Below the pieces are notes generated by a model. It had not been told where the DNA came from and did not search any database. It saw only the letters and a program-made list of their open reading frames with translations. The translations under genes were made by a program, and so were the position numbers. Positions 31,821 to 40,468 of a stretch of 64,000 nt of DNA are shown piece by piece. Location: positions 2,178,001-2,242,000 of the forward strand of contig NZ_CP048409.1 of the NCBI RefSeq assembly GCF_010448835.1, read 5' to 3'. Every line of letters starts with the position of its first letter. Position 1 is the first letter of the stretch. The stretch is from Draconibacterium halophilum. GTDB taxonomy: Bacteria; Bacteroidota; Bacteroidia; Bacteroidales; Prolixibacteraceae.

Positions 31821-32483
31821 CTACTTACTTTCCATGCCGCCGGCAAAATCCATCACACACATGGTATTATAACGCGGATGTGAACCGCATGCCACACCGA
31901 TACTTTTAAAATCAGGTTGTAAGAGATTCGCACGGTGTCCGCGGCTTTTTACACCATCATCGATCAATAGGAAAATGACGATTTGCTGTGCTGAAGTATT
32001 TCCATAAGCAATATTCTCGGCAATACGAACCTGCCATTTTCCATAGCGTTCAATCCGATCTTTTAAGTTCGATCGATTTCTTCCGGTGTGCCCTGTTTTG
32101 CCGGTTTTTGACTGGTCTTTTTGATGATCTTTGGCCGCTTTGGTCAAAAGTTTGTCGGGATATAAAACCGGAACAGGGCTGGCTTTTTTCAACACACGCA
32201 CACATTCTTGTAATGCGCTAATGCCTTCCTGGGTCATTATCGATTTGTCGCCGGGGTAATGCAGCACCTTTCTTTCGTAGTATTTAGCCAGTGGAGCAAT
32301 GTGTTTTTCGGCATATTCCGAAGGATTAGACCTGAACAAGTTGATCTCATATATCACTTCCTTTTCCAGATCAGTCAAGTAATTCGCATCGACTGCGGTG
32401 TTTAATGTACGATCTCTTGTTGTCTCTTCAGCTGAAACTGACAGACTCAAAGCGATTAAAAATAGTGCGATTCTCATTTTCAC
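31821..32483 (-). CDS. CAP (SCP/PR1) domain protein, exported
   Basis: A 220-residue protein with a signal peptide (LFLIALSLSVSA) and a CAP domain (about 45-215): EVIYEINLFRSNPSEYAEKH, LTKAAKDHQKDQSKTGKTGHTG (metal/active-site His), ENIAYG and GHRANLLQPDFKSIGVACG. Bacterial CAP proteins have been linked to lipid or peptidoglycan interaction; no defined reaction. It has no operon partner here. Confidence 0.9.
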   Translation of the reverse strand: MKMRIALFLIALSLSVSAEETTRDRTLNTAVDANYLTDLEKEVIYEINLFRSNPSEYAEKHIAPLAKYYERKVLHYPGDKSIMTQEGISALQECVRVLKKASPVPVLYPDKLLTKAAKDHQKDQSKTGKTGHTGRNRSNLKDRIERYGKWQVRIAENIAYGNTSAQQIVIFLLIDDGVKSRGHRANLLQPDFKSIGVACGSHPRYNTMCVMDFAGGMESK

Positions 32484-32983
32484 GATTATACTTTTTAGAA
32501 TGAAATCTTTTATGCAAATACCATGCTGCTATTTACTTTTCTATCCCAGATGGTAATTACACACCGGGTCTTATTATCTACCCGCTGGTCGTGCGTTGAA
32601 ACTACAAACGTTATTTTTTCATCTTTATTAAGTTACTCCATTAATATCGGGCAGATTTTCGGTAGAATAAGAATCAAGATTGGTAGTAGGCTCCCCGGTA
32701 AGAGAAATTGTGTCATCTGTTTTTCTGATAGCGTCGAATGGTTCCGGACTTTATGCGATTTCTTATGTTGGAAGAGTGAACGGTTGGCCAATCGAAATAT
32801 TGAATATTAGACGATAAAATTCGAATAACAGAATAAAGGTTAAGTATAAACAGGAAAATAGTTGAACAATTTTGGTATTGCATCAATAGTTGCAAGCAAA
32901 TGTAAAATAACTTGTTTTCTTTGCTCCCAATTTTTTAAACAGAACCGGGGCATAATTAACCCCGATTTTATATATTTACGTAC
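32484..32983. other. 500-bp region without a convincing gene
   Basis: Only short frames are present. A plus-strand stretch around 32680-32816 reads like protein (VREIVSSVFLIASNGSGLYA, then YVGRVNGWPIEILNIRR and a stop) but has an in-frame stop just upstream and no start, so it may be a decayed gene remnant. The region must contain the promoter of the following gene. Confidence 0.4.
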
Positions 32984-34750
32984 ATGAAGATATTTGAAGG
33001 ACATTCTTTTCATATACCCGTTCTGGGTGTAGGATATTCAATAGACACTCCTGTAAACGTTGCTCCATACGGAATTTCATCAGTGATTTCGTTAGTTGAC
33101 GATGGAACAATTGAAAAAATGCGCGAATTTTACTGCAACAAATTTGATATTCCGTATAAGGCTATATCGAAAAAAGTAGAAGACTTTAGGGCAGAACGAA
33201 TTACCTCCTACCTAAACGTGGTGGAAGAGATTGTGAACAGGAAAGTTGAAGAGCTTAGAAATGCAACATCGAGTGCAAGTGGCGAATTGGAAAAGTACAT
33301 TGATATGCTTCCTAATACTTCGTCGTTAAAATCGAAATTTGCCGATAGAGGTCGTATTGCTGCCGACGATTTTTCAAAATGGGTGAAAGAAAAATTGCAT
33401 GTGGGGTCGATTGATGTAAACATCATGACAAAACTGGATCAGGCACACTACAAAAGTGGCGAGCAATTACCGATAGAACAGAACGATGCACATGCTGCTT
33501 TACGTGGTTATGCCAACAGTAATTTAAGTTCGTCGCTGGTACTTTCTGCCGGAATGAGTCCGCGTTTGTACAGCTACATCGAGAATTTTAAAGACTTTTT
33601 CCCCGATGTGAAAGGTAGGATTAAAAAGAAAATTATTCTGAAAGTGAGCGATTTCCGTTCGGCTTTTATCCAGGGGAAAATGTTTGCAGCAAAAGGTTTG
33701 TGGGTGTCGGAATACCGTATTGAATCGGGAGTAAATTGCGGCGGCCATGCTTTTCCAACTGATGGAGTTTTATTTGGACCTATTTTGGAAGAGTTTAAAC
33801 AAAATCGCGAAAAACTTTTTAGTACTTGTGCCGAAGCTTATAAGGCGGCACTCACCAAAAAAGAAATGCCGCAACCGGCTGAAGAGCCAGAGCTAAAAGT
33901 TACCGCTCAGGGCGGGGTAGGCACCAGCGAAGAGCATAATTTCCTGCTTGATGAGTACAATATGGACAGTGTGGGTTGGGCAACTCCGTTTATGTTGGTA
34001 CCCGAAGTAATAAGCATCGATACAGAAACGATGGATATACTGGCTAAGGGAAAAGAAAAAGATTATTACTATAGCGGATTATCGCCACTTGGTGTTCCTT
34101 TTAATAGTATTAAAGGGGCATCGATGAGTAAAAGAAGGTTGCAACTTGCCCAGGATGGAAAACCTGGAACACCTTGTACTAAAGGGTTTTTACGTTATAA
34201 TACTGAATTTACCGAAAAGCCAATTTGTACCTCATCACGCCAATATCAAACACTTAAATTACAACAACTGGATGAAATGAATTTGCCGGAAGCTGAATAC
34301 AAAAAGGCCTACGAAAAAATTATTGAGCCCGAATGTTTGTGTATAGGTTTAAGTGTTTCAACTCTGCTTTCGAAAGGAATGGAAATGAAAGATGCCGAAA
34401 AAGTAACGGTTTGTCCGGGGCCTAATTTGGCTTATTTCTCAAAAATTTCGACTTTAAAAGAGATGGTTGATCATATTTACGGACGTATTAATTTGCTCGA
34501 TAAAGGTTATCGGCCGCATATGTTTTTGAAAGAACTGAATATGTACCTCGATATTTTTAAGGAGCGAATGGAAGCTTTTCAAAAAAATATGGATGATGTG
34601 AAGGAAAAGCGTAACCTGGCGAAGTTCAAAAAGAACTTGATGGCTGGAATCGACTATTACAAAAATCTTTTCGGCGAAAAGAAAAAGGATGTTGTTCAGG
34701 ATATGGAAAAGCTGGTTCAGAACTATTCAGTGCTGAACACGGAATTGTAA
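32984..34750 (+). CDS. nitronate-monooxygenase-like / flavin TIM-barrel protein
   Basis: A 588-residue soluble protein. The N-terminus GVGYSIDTPVNVAPYGISSV resembles the entry strand of FMN-binding 2-nitropropane-dioxygenase (NMO/PfaD-like) barrels. VNCGGHAFPTDG fits the GGH motif that binds phosphate and acts in catalysis, and LKVTAQGGVGTSEEHNFLL fits the A-x-GG(I/V) phosphate loop. The middle and C-terminal parts (about 390-588) have several cysteines and a charged helical tail and resemble nothing I can name. Much longer than ordinary NMO (about 320-360). The true substrate is unknown. Monocistronic with its own terminator. Confidence 0.6.
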   Translation: MKIFEGHSFHIPVLGVGYSIDTPVNVAPYGISSVISLVDDGTIEKMREFYCNKFDIPYKAISKKVEDFRAERITSYLNVVEEIVNRKVEELRNATSSASGELEKYIDMLPNTSSLKSKFADRGRIAADDFSKWVKEKLHVGSIDVNIMTKLDQAHYKSGEQLPIEQNDAHAALRGYANSNLSSSLVLSAGMSPRLYSYIENFKDFFPDVKGRIKKKIILKVSDFRSAFIQGKMFAAKGLWVSEYRIESGVNCGGHAFPTDGVLFGPILEEFKQNREKLFSTCAEAYKAALTKKEMPQPAEEPELKVTAQGGVGTSEEHNFLLDEYNMDSVGWATPFMLVPEVISIDTETMDILAKGKEKDYYYSGLSPLGVPFNSIKGASMSKRRLQLAQDGKPGTPCTKGFLRYNTEFTEKPICTSSRQYQTLKLQQLDEMNLPEAEYKKAYEKIIEPECLCIGLSVSTLLSKGMEMKDAEKVTVCPGPNLAYFSKISTLKEMVDHIYGRINLLDKGYRPHMFLKELNMYLDIFKERMEAFQKNMDDVKEKRNLAKFKKNLMAGIDYYKNLFGEKKKDVVQDMEKLVQNYSVLNTEL

Positions 34751-34769
34751 TTGTTTTTAATTACCATAC

Positions 34770-34808
34770 AAAAAGCGGAATTCATTTAGTTGGGTTCCGC
34801 TTTTTTTG
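34770..34808 (+). terminator. intrinsic terminator
   Basis: AAAAGCGGAA (34771-34780) pairs with TTCCGCTTTT (34795-34804), followed by more T residues; 20 nt after the stop of the flavoprotein-like gene. Confidence 0.88.
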
Positions 34809-34816
34809 TTGACATC

Positions 34817-34849
34817 AGACCTTCAAGGTTTTTAAAACCTTGAAGGTCT
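34817..34849. repeat. REP hairpin, copy 1 (CCTTCAAGG family)
   Basis: AGACCTTCAAGGTTT and AAACCTTGAAGGTCT form a perfect 15-bp stem around a 3-nt loop. First of a family found only in the CRISPR-Cas locus of this window. Confidence 0.85.
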
Positions 34850-34865
34850 CGTTGTTAAAAAAAGG

Positions 34866-34975
34866 CAAAAAAAACTCCCACCGAGGCGGGAGTACAGGAA
34901 TTTTTTTCCTTCGGCATATAGCCTTATTGTGATAAGATGTAAAATTGAATTCTATGTTTTTGAACAGATGCTTTA
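34866..34975 (-). ncRNA. tracrRNA of the type II-C CRISPR system
   Basis: Minus-strand RNA upstream of and opposite to cas9. The anti-repeat (34949-34926, starting TTCAATTTTACATC, ending CACAAT) is complementary to the first 24 nt of the CRISPR repeat, with 14 contiguous pairs, a 4-nt internal bulge and then CACAA. After it come a nexus-like stem GGC-TATAT-GCC, a small AGGAA/TTCCT hairpin, and a terminator ACTCCC/GGGAGT (34893-34874) with a T8 run. The 3' end is about 34867; the 5' end is uncertain (34960-34990). Confidence 0.85.
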
Positions 34976-35065
34976 TAAAAGCTAGGCTAATGTAATACAT
35001 TTTTATTAAAATCTATTTATATTTAACAACATAATTCTTTAAAAACCTTAGAAACGCATTGTAAA

Positions 35066-38000
35066 ATGGCTAAAATTTTAGGACTCGACCTCGGAACAAA
35101 CAGCGTTGGATGGGCTGTTGTAGAAAAACAAGATGGAGAATTCTCTTTGTTAGATAAAGGAGTACGAATTTTTCAGGAAGGAGTAAAAATTGAAAAAGGC
35201 ATAGAAAGTTCGAAAGCGGCTGAACGAACAGAACACCGCAGTGCCCGAAGATTGAAATACCGTAGAAAACTACGCAAAATAGAAACTCTTAAAGCGCTGT
35301 CGGAATATGGTTATTGTCCGCATCTAGCAAGTGAAGAATTAGACTTATGGCGATACAAAAAGATATATCCCAAAAATATTAGTTTTCGTAACTGGTGGCA
35401 TACCGATGAAGATTCAGAAAAACACCCTTATTTTTTTCGGAAACTGGCAATAACCCGGCAATTAGATTTAAACAAGGAGGAAAATAAATACAAATTGGGC
35501 CGTGCTTTTTACCATCTGGCACAACGAAGGGGGTTTTTCAGTAACCGTTTGGATTCAACGCCTGAGAATGAAACAGGAAAGGTAAAAAGTAGTATTAAAG
35601 AGTTACAGGAAAAGAAGGGTGATAGAACATTAGGCCAGTATTTTTATGATGATTGTTACTTAAAGGGAGAAAAAATAAGAGACCAGTATACAAGCAGGGA
35701 AGATGATTACCTGGATGAATTTAAGCGTATATGTGCATTTCAGAATATCCCGGAAGAATTGCAACAAAAATTGCACAAAGCCATTTTTTACCAGCGTCCG
35801 TTAAAGTCGCAAAAAGGTTTGATTGGCAAATGTGTATTTGAACCAACTAAAGCCCGATGTGCCGTGTCGCGGCCGGAATTTGAGGAATACCGAATGCTTT
35901 GCTTTATCAATAATATTAAAATAAAGACACCCGATGATGAAAAGTTAAGGATTCTTAATGCAGAAGAACGAAGTAAAATAGTGCCTCGCTTTTTCTTGCA
36001 ACGCGAACATTTCGATTTTGAAGATTTAGCCAAACAACTTGCCCCTAAAAAGCAATACAAATATTACAGGGACAGGAACAAAAACCCTGAGGATTACTTG
36101 CTGAACTATTCAATGAAAACCACGGTTAGTGGCTGCCCTGTTTCAGCAAGGTTCAAGGATCTGTTTGGGGGTGAATTTATTGATGAAGATTTTAATTACA
36201 TAAAAGGCGGTAACAACAGAACTCCTAAGTTTGTTTCGGATGCCTGGCATGTACTCTACACCTTCGATTCAGATAAGAAACTAAAAGAATATGCACAAAA
36301 GCATTTTGATTTTAGTGAGGATAAAATGACTTTATTTTCGCAGAAAATTCACCTAAAACAAGATTTTGCATCGTTGAGCCTGAAAGCCATCAATAAAATT
36401 CTTCCTTATTTGCGTGAAGGTTTAATATACTCACATGCAGTCTTTTTAGCCAATATGGAGGAGACAGTGCCTGCTCATGTTTGGAAAAATGAAGAGAATA
36501 GAAAAATAATAAGAACTACTATTAAAGAGATTATTGAAAACCATTCTGACAATACCACAATCGTAAATATGGTGAATGGATTTATTACCAATGCCCGTCG
36601 AGAGAATGAGGTGTGGAGCGAAGAGGCTAAACACTTGTATTTTAACGATCTTGACAGAAAAATTAAAACGGTCTTTGGAGCAAAGCGTTTTGAAACCTTT
36701 TCCGAGTATAAAAAGAATAATCTTATCAATACGACGCAACGACTTATAGCTGAATATATGCCTAAAAACCTTGGGAAAGGAGAACATGTGAAAGCTGAGC
36801 GCCTTGACGAAGCAGTTCTAACATTTCTGGGTGATAATTTTGGGGAAGAAAATCTTAATGCAAAAAAATTATATCATCCTTCGGCGATTGAAACCTATAA
36901 ACCCGCCAAAAGGGGAAAAGATGGCAGGCTCTATCTCGGTAGCCCCATGACATCATCGGTACGCAACCCGATGGCTATGCGTGCGCTACATCAACTTCGT
37001 TTGGTAATTAATGAACTGATAAAAGCAGGTACAATTGATTCCAATACTAAAATTAACATTGAAATGTCGCGCGGTTTGTTAAATGCAAACGAAAGAACAG
37101 GTTTGAGGCGCTGGCAAGACGACAGGGAGAAAAAACGTAAAGAATATATTGAACGAATAAAAGAACATTTCTCTCCAGATTATCAACCCTCGGTAGATGA
37201 AGTATTAAAATATCAACTATGGGAAGAACAAAGACGCATTTGTCTGTACACGGGCAAACCTATTAATATTGAAGATTTTCTGGGTTCTGACCCCCGGTTT
37301 GATATTGAACATACCATCCCACGCAGTCAGTCGTACGACAATTCGCAGGAAAACAAAACGCTTTGTGAAAATGAGTTCAATAGAAAGACTAAAAGAAACA
37401 GAATTCCATCCGAATTACCGAACTCCGCTGAAATATTAGTTCGAATAGAGCACTGGAAAGAAGAAATAGAGAAACTGGAGAAGGAGATTCAAAAGGCGGT
37501 TCGCCAATCGAAAGGGGCTGGCGATAAGGATCAAAAAGATAAAGCTATTCAAAAACGACATCAACTTTCCTACGAGCGCAACTATTGGAAGAATAAATAC
37601 AAACGCTTTACAATGGAAGAAGTGCCGGAAGGTTTTAAAAACAGCCAAATGGTAGATATTGGCATCATTACTAAATATTCGCGGCTATACATGAAAACCG
37701 TTTTTCCAAAAGTATATACGGTAAAAGGCAACACCGTTGCCGATTTTCGTAAAATGTGGGGATTACAGGATATTTACACAAAAAAAGCCCGTGTTAACCA
37801 TGTTCATCATTGCATTGATGCCATTACAATAGCTTGCATGGATAAAAGTAATTACGAAACTCTGGCAAAATTTTATCACGACAGTGAAGATGCTTTTGAA
37901 CGTGGACATGAAGCTAAACCTGAAGTTGAAAAGCCCTGGCTAACTTTTGCCGAAGATGTAAAAGATATTGAAAAAGAGGTGCTGGTATCGCATCATACAC

Positions 38001-39097
38001 CCGATGTACTGCCCAAACAAAGCAAAAAGAAACTGCGAAAACGCGGTAAAATTCAATACAATAAAAATGGAGATCCCATTTATTTAAAAGGCGATACTGT
38101 GCGGGGGAGTTTGCACAAAGACACCTTATACGGCGCAATAAAACGAGAAGAAACAAATAAAAAGGGCGAAATAGAGGAGAAAATTAAATATGTTGTCCGT
38201 AAGCCTTTGGATATGGTGGAAGATAGCAATATTAAGAATATTGTTGATGAACGTATTCGCGAAATTGTTGCGAATGCCCGAAAAGAAGAAAAGAATCTCA
38301 AAAAAGAGATAGAAGCATTAAAAAAGAAACTTCAGAAAGCTGAAGAACGCGAAGAAGCTGGGCTAAAGCAGGATATTGCAACTATTGAAGAGCAGATACG
38401 ATTATTGTATTCTCTGCCGAATAAAAACGGCACTCCTGTTCCCATAAAAAAGGTAAGGTTACTCCAACCTTCCGTAACCAATCCTTTACGCATTAAAAAA
38501 CAGCGCGATAAATCGCAAAAGAACCCGAAACCCTGGAAAGAAGATTATTTTGCCACCAACGATGGTAATTACATGATGGCAATTTATGAAGGAAAGGATA
38601 AAAAAGGGAAGCTAAAACGCGATTTTGAGATTGTTAACAATATGCAGGCAGGCGAGTTTTTCAAATACTCTGTTCAGAATATTTTAAAAGCCCAGGAATT
38701 GGGAGAGGCTGATAGTTTATTTCCGCAGAAAAAGATAGCCGGGAAAATTGATTTGCCATTTAAAGCCATTATAAAAGTGGGCACTATGGTAATGCTTTGG
38801 GAAAATACTCCGGATGAAGTTTGGGATATTTCAGCTGAGGAAATAAAAAGGAGAATGTATAAGGTTGTTGGTCTTTCTCAGCAGATTATTCAAGGAAAAT
38901 ATTTCTTTGCTACTATAATAATGAGGTTTCATCAAGAAGCTCAGCCAACAACTGAATTAAAAGTTAAAGATGGTGCATTCGAAATGAATGAGAATTTTAA
39001 GCCATATCGAAAAATGAATCATAATCAGTTTAATGCACTAATAGAAGGAGTTGATTTCGAATTAACACCTTTAGGCAAAATAAAACGATTAAAATGA
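35066..39097 (+). CDS. cas9: CRISPR-associated endonuclease Cas9 (type II-C)
   Basis: A 1343-residue Cas9. RuvC-I LGLDLGTNSVGW (D8), arginine-rich bridge helix (about 50-75, TEHRSARRLKYRRKLRKI), helical recognition lobe, RuvC-II NIEMSRGL (E666), HNH FDIEHTIPRSQSYDNS (H749) with the following NRKTKRNRIPS, and RuvC-III VHHCIDAITIA (H914/H915, D918). All catalytic residues expected for both nickase activities are present. A charged coiled-coil (about 1060-1115) lies before the C-terminal PAM-interacting part. Absence of csn2 and cas4 makes it II-C. It is longer than the compact II-C enzymes (about 1000-1100 aa). PAM cannot be read from sequence. Confidence 0.98.
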   Translation: MAKILGLDLGTNSVGWAVVEKQDGEFSLLDKGVRIFQEGVKIEKGIESSKAAERTEHRSARRLKYRRKLRKIETLKALSEYGYCPHLASEELDLWRYKKIYPKNISFRNWWHTDEDSEKHPYFFRKLAITRQLDLNKEENKYKLGRAFYHLAQRRGFFSNRLDSTPENETGKVKSSIKELQEKKGDRTLGQYFYDDCYLKGEKIRDQYTSREDDYLDEFKRICAFQNIPEELQQKLHKAIFYQRPLKSQKGLIGKCVFEPTKARCAVSRPEFEEYRMLCFINNIKIKTPDDEKLRILNAEERSKIVPRFFLQREHFDFEDLAKQLAPKKQYKYYRDRNKNPEDYLLNYSMKTTVSGCPVSARFKDLFGGEFIDEDFNYIKGGNNRTPKFVSDAWHVLYTFDSDKKLKEYAQKHFDFSEDKMTLFSQKIHLKQDFASLSLKAINKILPYLREGLIYSHAVFLANMEETVPAHVWKNEENRKIIRTTIKEIIENHSDNTTIVNMVNGFITNARRENEVWSEEAKHLYFNDLDRKIKTVFGAKRFETFSEYKKNNLINTTQRLIAEYMPKNLGKGEHVKAERLDEAVLTFLGDNFGEENLNAKKLYHPSAIETYKPAKRGKDGRLYLGSPMTSSVRNPMAMRALHQLRLVINELIKAGTIDSNTKINIEMSRGLLNANERTGLRRWQDDREKKRKEYIERIKEHFSPDYQPSVDEVLKYQLWEEQRRICLYTGKPINIEDFLGSDPRFDIEHTIPRSQSYDNSQENKTLCENEFNRKTKRNRIPSELPNSAEILVRIEHWKEEIEKLEKEIQKAVRQSKGAGDKDQKDKAIQKRHQLSYERNYWKNKYKRFTMEEVPEGFKNSQMVDIGIITKYSRLYMKTVFPKVYTVKGNTVADFRKMWGLQDIYTKKARVNHVHHCIDAITIACMDKSNYETLAKFYHDSEDAFERGHEAKPEVEKPWLTFAEDVKDIEKEVLVSHHTPDVLPKQSKKKLRKRGKIQYNKNGDPIYLKGDTVRGSLHKDTLYGAIKREETNKKGEIEEKIKYVVRKPLDMVEDSNIKNIVDERIREIVANARKEEKNLKKEIEALKKKLQKAEEREEAGLKQDIATIEEQIRLLYSLPNKNGTPVPIKKVRLLQPSVTNPLRIKKQRDKSQKNPKPWKEDYFATNDGNYMMAIYEGKDKKGKLKRDFEIVNNMQAGEFFKYSVQNILKAQELGEADSLFPQKKIAGKIDLPFKAIIKVGTMVMLWENTPDEVWDISAEEIKRRMYKVVGLSQQIIQGKYFFATIIMRFHQEAQPTTELKVKDGAFEMNENFKPYRKMNHNQFNALIEGVDFELTPLGKIKRLK

Positions 39098-39104
39098 ACC
39101 ACCC

Positions 39105-39137
39105 AATCCTTCAAGGCCCCAAAAACCTTGAAGGATT
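39105..39137. repeat. REP hairpin, copy 2 (diverged)
   Basis: AATCCTTCAAGG and CCTTGAAGGATT, 12-bp stem, 8 nt after the cas9 stop. Confidence 0.8.
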
Positions 39138-39583
39138 ACGAAAGAACCGAAAAAACACCCAAAGGTCGTAAAGACTCTTCGGGGGTGATGAACCAAAACT
39201 TTTCCAAAGTTTCTGAAACTTTGGAAAAGTTACTGCAACAACAAACCTTTCGGAGTTTTACAAACCCGAAAGCATTTCAAGCCCAAAAGAAAGAAACCGA
39301 AAAACAACACAAAGTGTTAAAAACCAAAAAACAAACAGAACCAACCGTCAGGTTTTGCTACAAACCGCCCGGAAATGTCGCGAACCATCGGGAAATGCCA
39401 TTGAACCACCCGGAAATGGTAGAAAACCAGGCAGAATTGGAACAAACCAAACAGAAATGCAACAAACCGGTCAGAAGCGGAAAAAACCGCCCGGAAATGC
39501 AACACTACCACGTCGTGTCGCATTTCTGTTCCGTTTTTAGCATTTCCGGAAGAAATTTTCTGAAAAAGCAGGACTCATTGTAA
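39128..39583 (+). CDS. doubtful ORF over REP and 21-bp repeats
   Basis: A 151-codon frame starting inside REP copy 2 and running through two more palindromes and a set of degenerate 21-bp direct repeats. The product is lysine/glutamine rich and resembles no family. The repeats keep the reading frame (7 residues per unit, for example HREMPLN, HPEMVEN), which is what a 21-bp repeat does automatically. I list it because it is long, but coding is unlikely. Confidence 0.2.
   Translation: MKDYERTEKTPKGRKDSSGVMNQNFSKVSETLEKLLQQQTFRSFTNPKAFQAQKKETEKQHKVLKTKKQTEPTVRFCYKPPGNVANHREMPLNHPEMVENQAELEQTKQKCNKPVRSGKNRPEMQHYHVVSHFCSVFSISGRNFLKKQDSL
39197..39231. repeat. REP-like hairpin with different stem
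   Basis: AACTTTTCCAAAGTTTC and GAAACTTTGGAAAAGTT, a 17-bp perfect stem with a single-base loop. Same layout as the CCTTCAAGG family but another sequence. Confidence 0.8.
39247..39272. repeat. REP-like hairpin, third stem type
   Basis: CTTTCGGAGTTT pairs with AAACCCGAAAG around TAC, with one bulge. Confidence 0.6.
39365..39510. repeat. degenerate 21-bp tandem repeats
   Basis: About seven units of roughly CCGGAAATGnnnnnnAACC with 20-21-bp spacing (for example CCCGGAAATGTCGCGAACCA, then CGGGAAATGCCATTGAACCA). Between cas9 and the 218-aa gene. Confidence 0.65.
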
Positions 39584-39737
39584 TACAATTCAATAAAACG
39601 ACCCTGAACAGTGGATTGAATGGATATTTGTGGTTAACCTTTACCTCATTTTCCAAATTTTCCGATGTTCGCCCTTAAGCTGCCAATAGTGCAGGATACG
39701 ATGTTAATTTTTCAAAAAGAAACAAAATCATTTATTT

Positions 39738-40394
39738 ATGAACACGTCAGAATTGACCATTGAAGAAATCATTTATGAATCGGGATTACGCATTAACAAC
39801 AGTTTAAGCGACCGAAAAGTGTTGAATGCGGTATCGCCACTTGGATACACCGAAACTAAACTTACCGAAGGAGCTGGCCTGTTAAGCGAGGCTACCACCT
39901 TAGTTGAAACCCAAAAACGCGAGTATGGCGAGGTTGATGCCGCACAAAATGCCTACGAAACCCAGCGAGCAGAAGCCCATAGCAAATACATGGATTTGCT
40001 GGCCATTTGCAAAATAGCCTTTAAAAAGGATGTAAAGGCCATTTCAACACTCGATTTAACGGGGCGCCGGGCCAGTACCCTCAGCGGATGGCTGAAACAA
40101 ACCATTGGTTTTTACCGGGCTATTTTGGCCAACGACGAATGGAAAGCCGCACTGGCCACCTATGGGCAAACCGAAGAGAAAATTAGTGCCGAACTGGCCG
40201 AAATTGAGGCCGTAGCAAGTGCATCGGAAAACAAAAAGAAAGAAATGGGCGATGCCCAAAATGCCACCCAGGAACGCGACGAAAAACTGGAAGAACTGGC
40301 CGAATGGGTAAACGATTACGAAGTAATTGCCCGCATTGCGCTGGCCGATAAACCGCAGTTGCTGGAAAAACTGGGTATTGTGGTGAAAGGGTAA
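39738..40394 (+). CDS. uncharacterised helical protein in the cas locus
   Basis: A 218-residue, cytoplasmic, almost entirely helical protein, acidic and alanine/glutamate rich. Two halves look like related helical hairpins: residues 40-100 (SEATTLVETQKREYGEVDAA) and 140-200 (AELAEIEAVASASENKKKEM then AQNATQERDEKLEELAEW). I recognise the type as a lineage-common Bacteroidetes hypothetical protein without assigned function, so a CRISPR role is not implied by family. It lies between cas9 and the RAYT gene, framed by REP hairpins. GC is higher than in cas9, closer to cas1-cas2. Confidence 0.8.
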   Translation: MNTSELTIEEIIYESGLRINNSLSDRKVLNAVSPLGYTETKLTEGAGLLSEATTLVETQKREYGEVDAAQNAYETQRAEAHSKYMDLLAICKIAFKKDVKAISTLDLTGRRASTLSGWLKQTIGFYRAILANDEWKAALATYGQTEEKISAELAEIEAVASASENKKKEMGDAQNATQERDEKLEELAEWVNDYEVIARIALADKPQLLEKLGIVVKG

Positions 40395-40416
40395 ACTCAT
40401 ATTTGAATCAGATCTC

Positions 40417-40449
40417 AGACCTTTAAGGTTTTTAAAACCTTAAAGGTCT
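40417..40449. repeat. REP hairpin, copy 3 (CCTTTAAGG variant)
   Basis: AGACCTTTAAGGTTT and AAACCTTAAAGGTCT, 15-bp perfect stem. The C-to-T change is compensated in the other arm. Confidence 0.85.
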
Positions 40450-40468
40450 ATATAAATGAATTAAAGAA

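Noticed and set aside
32523..32810. 95-codon frame in the gap before the flavoprotein-like gene
   Set aside because: Low-quality composition, no homology recognised, no start context.
34817..34849. REP copy 1 as a second terminator of the flavoprotein-like gene
   Set aside because: A better terminator with a T-run lies just before it, and no T-run follows the REP.
39738..40394. Calling the 218-aa protein Csn2 or Cas4
   Set aside because: It has neither the Csn2 fold features nor the Cas4 cysteines and RecB motifs. It is an all-helical unknown.
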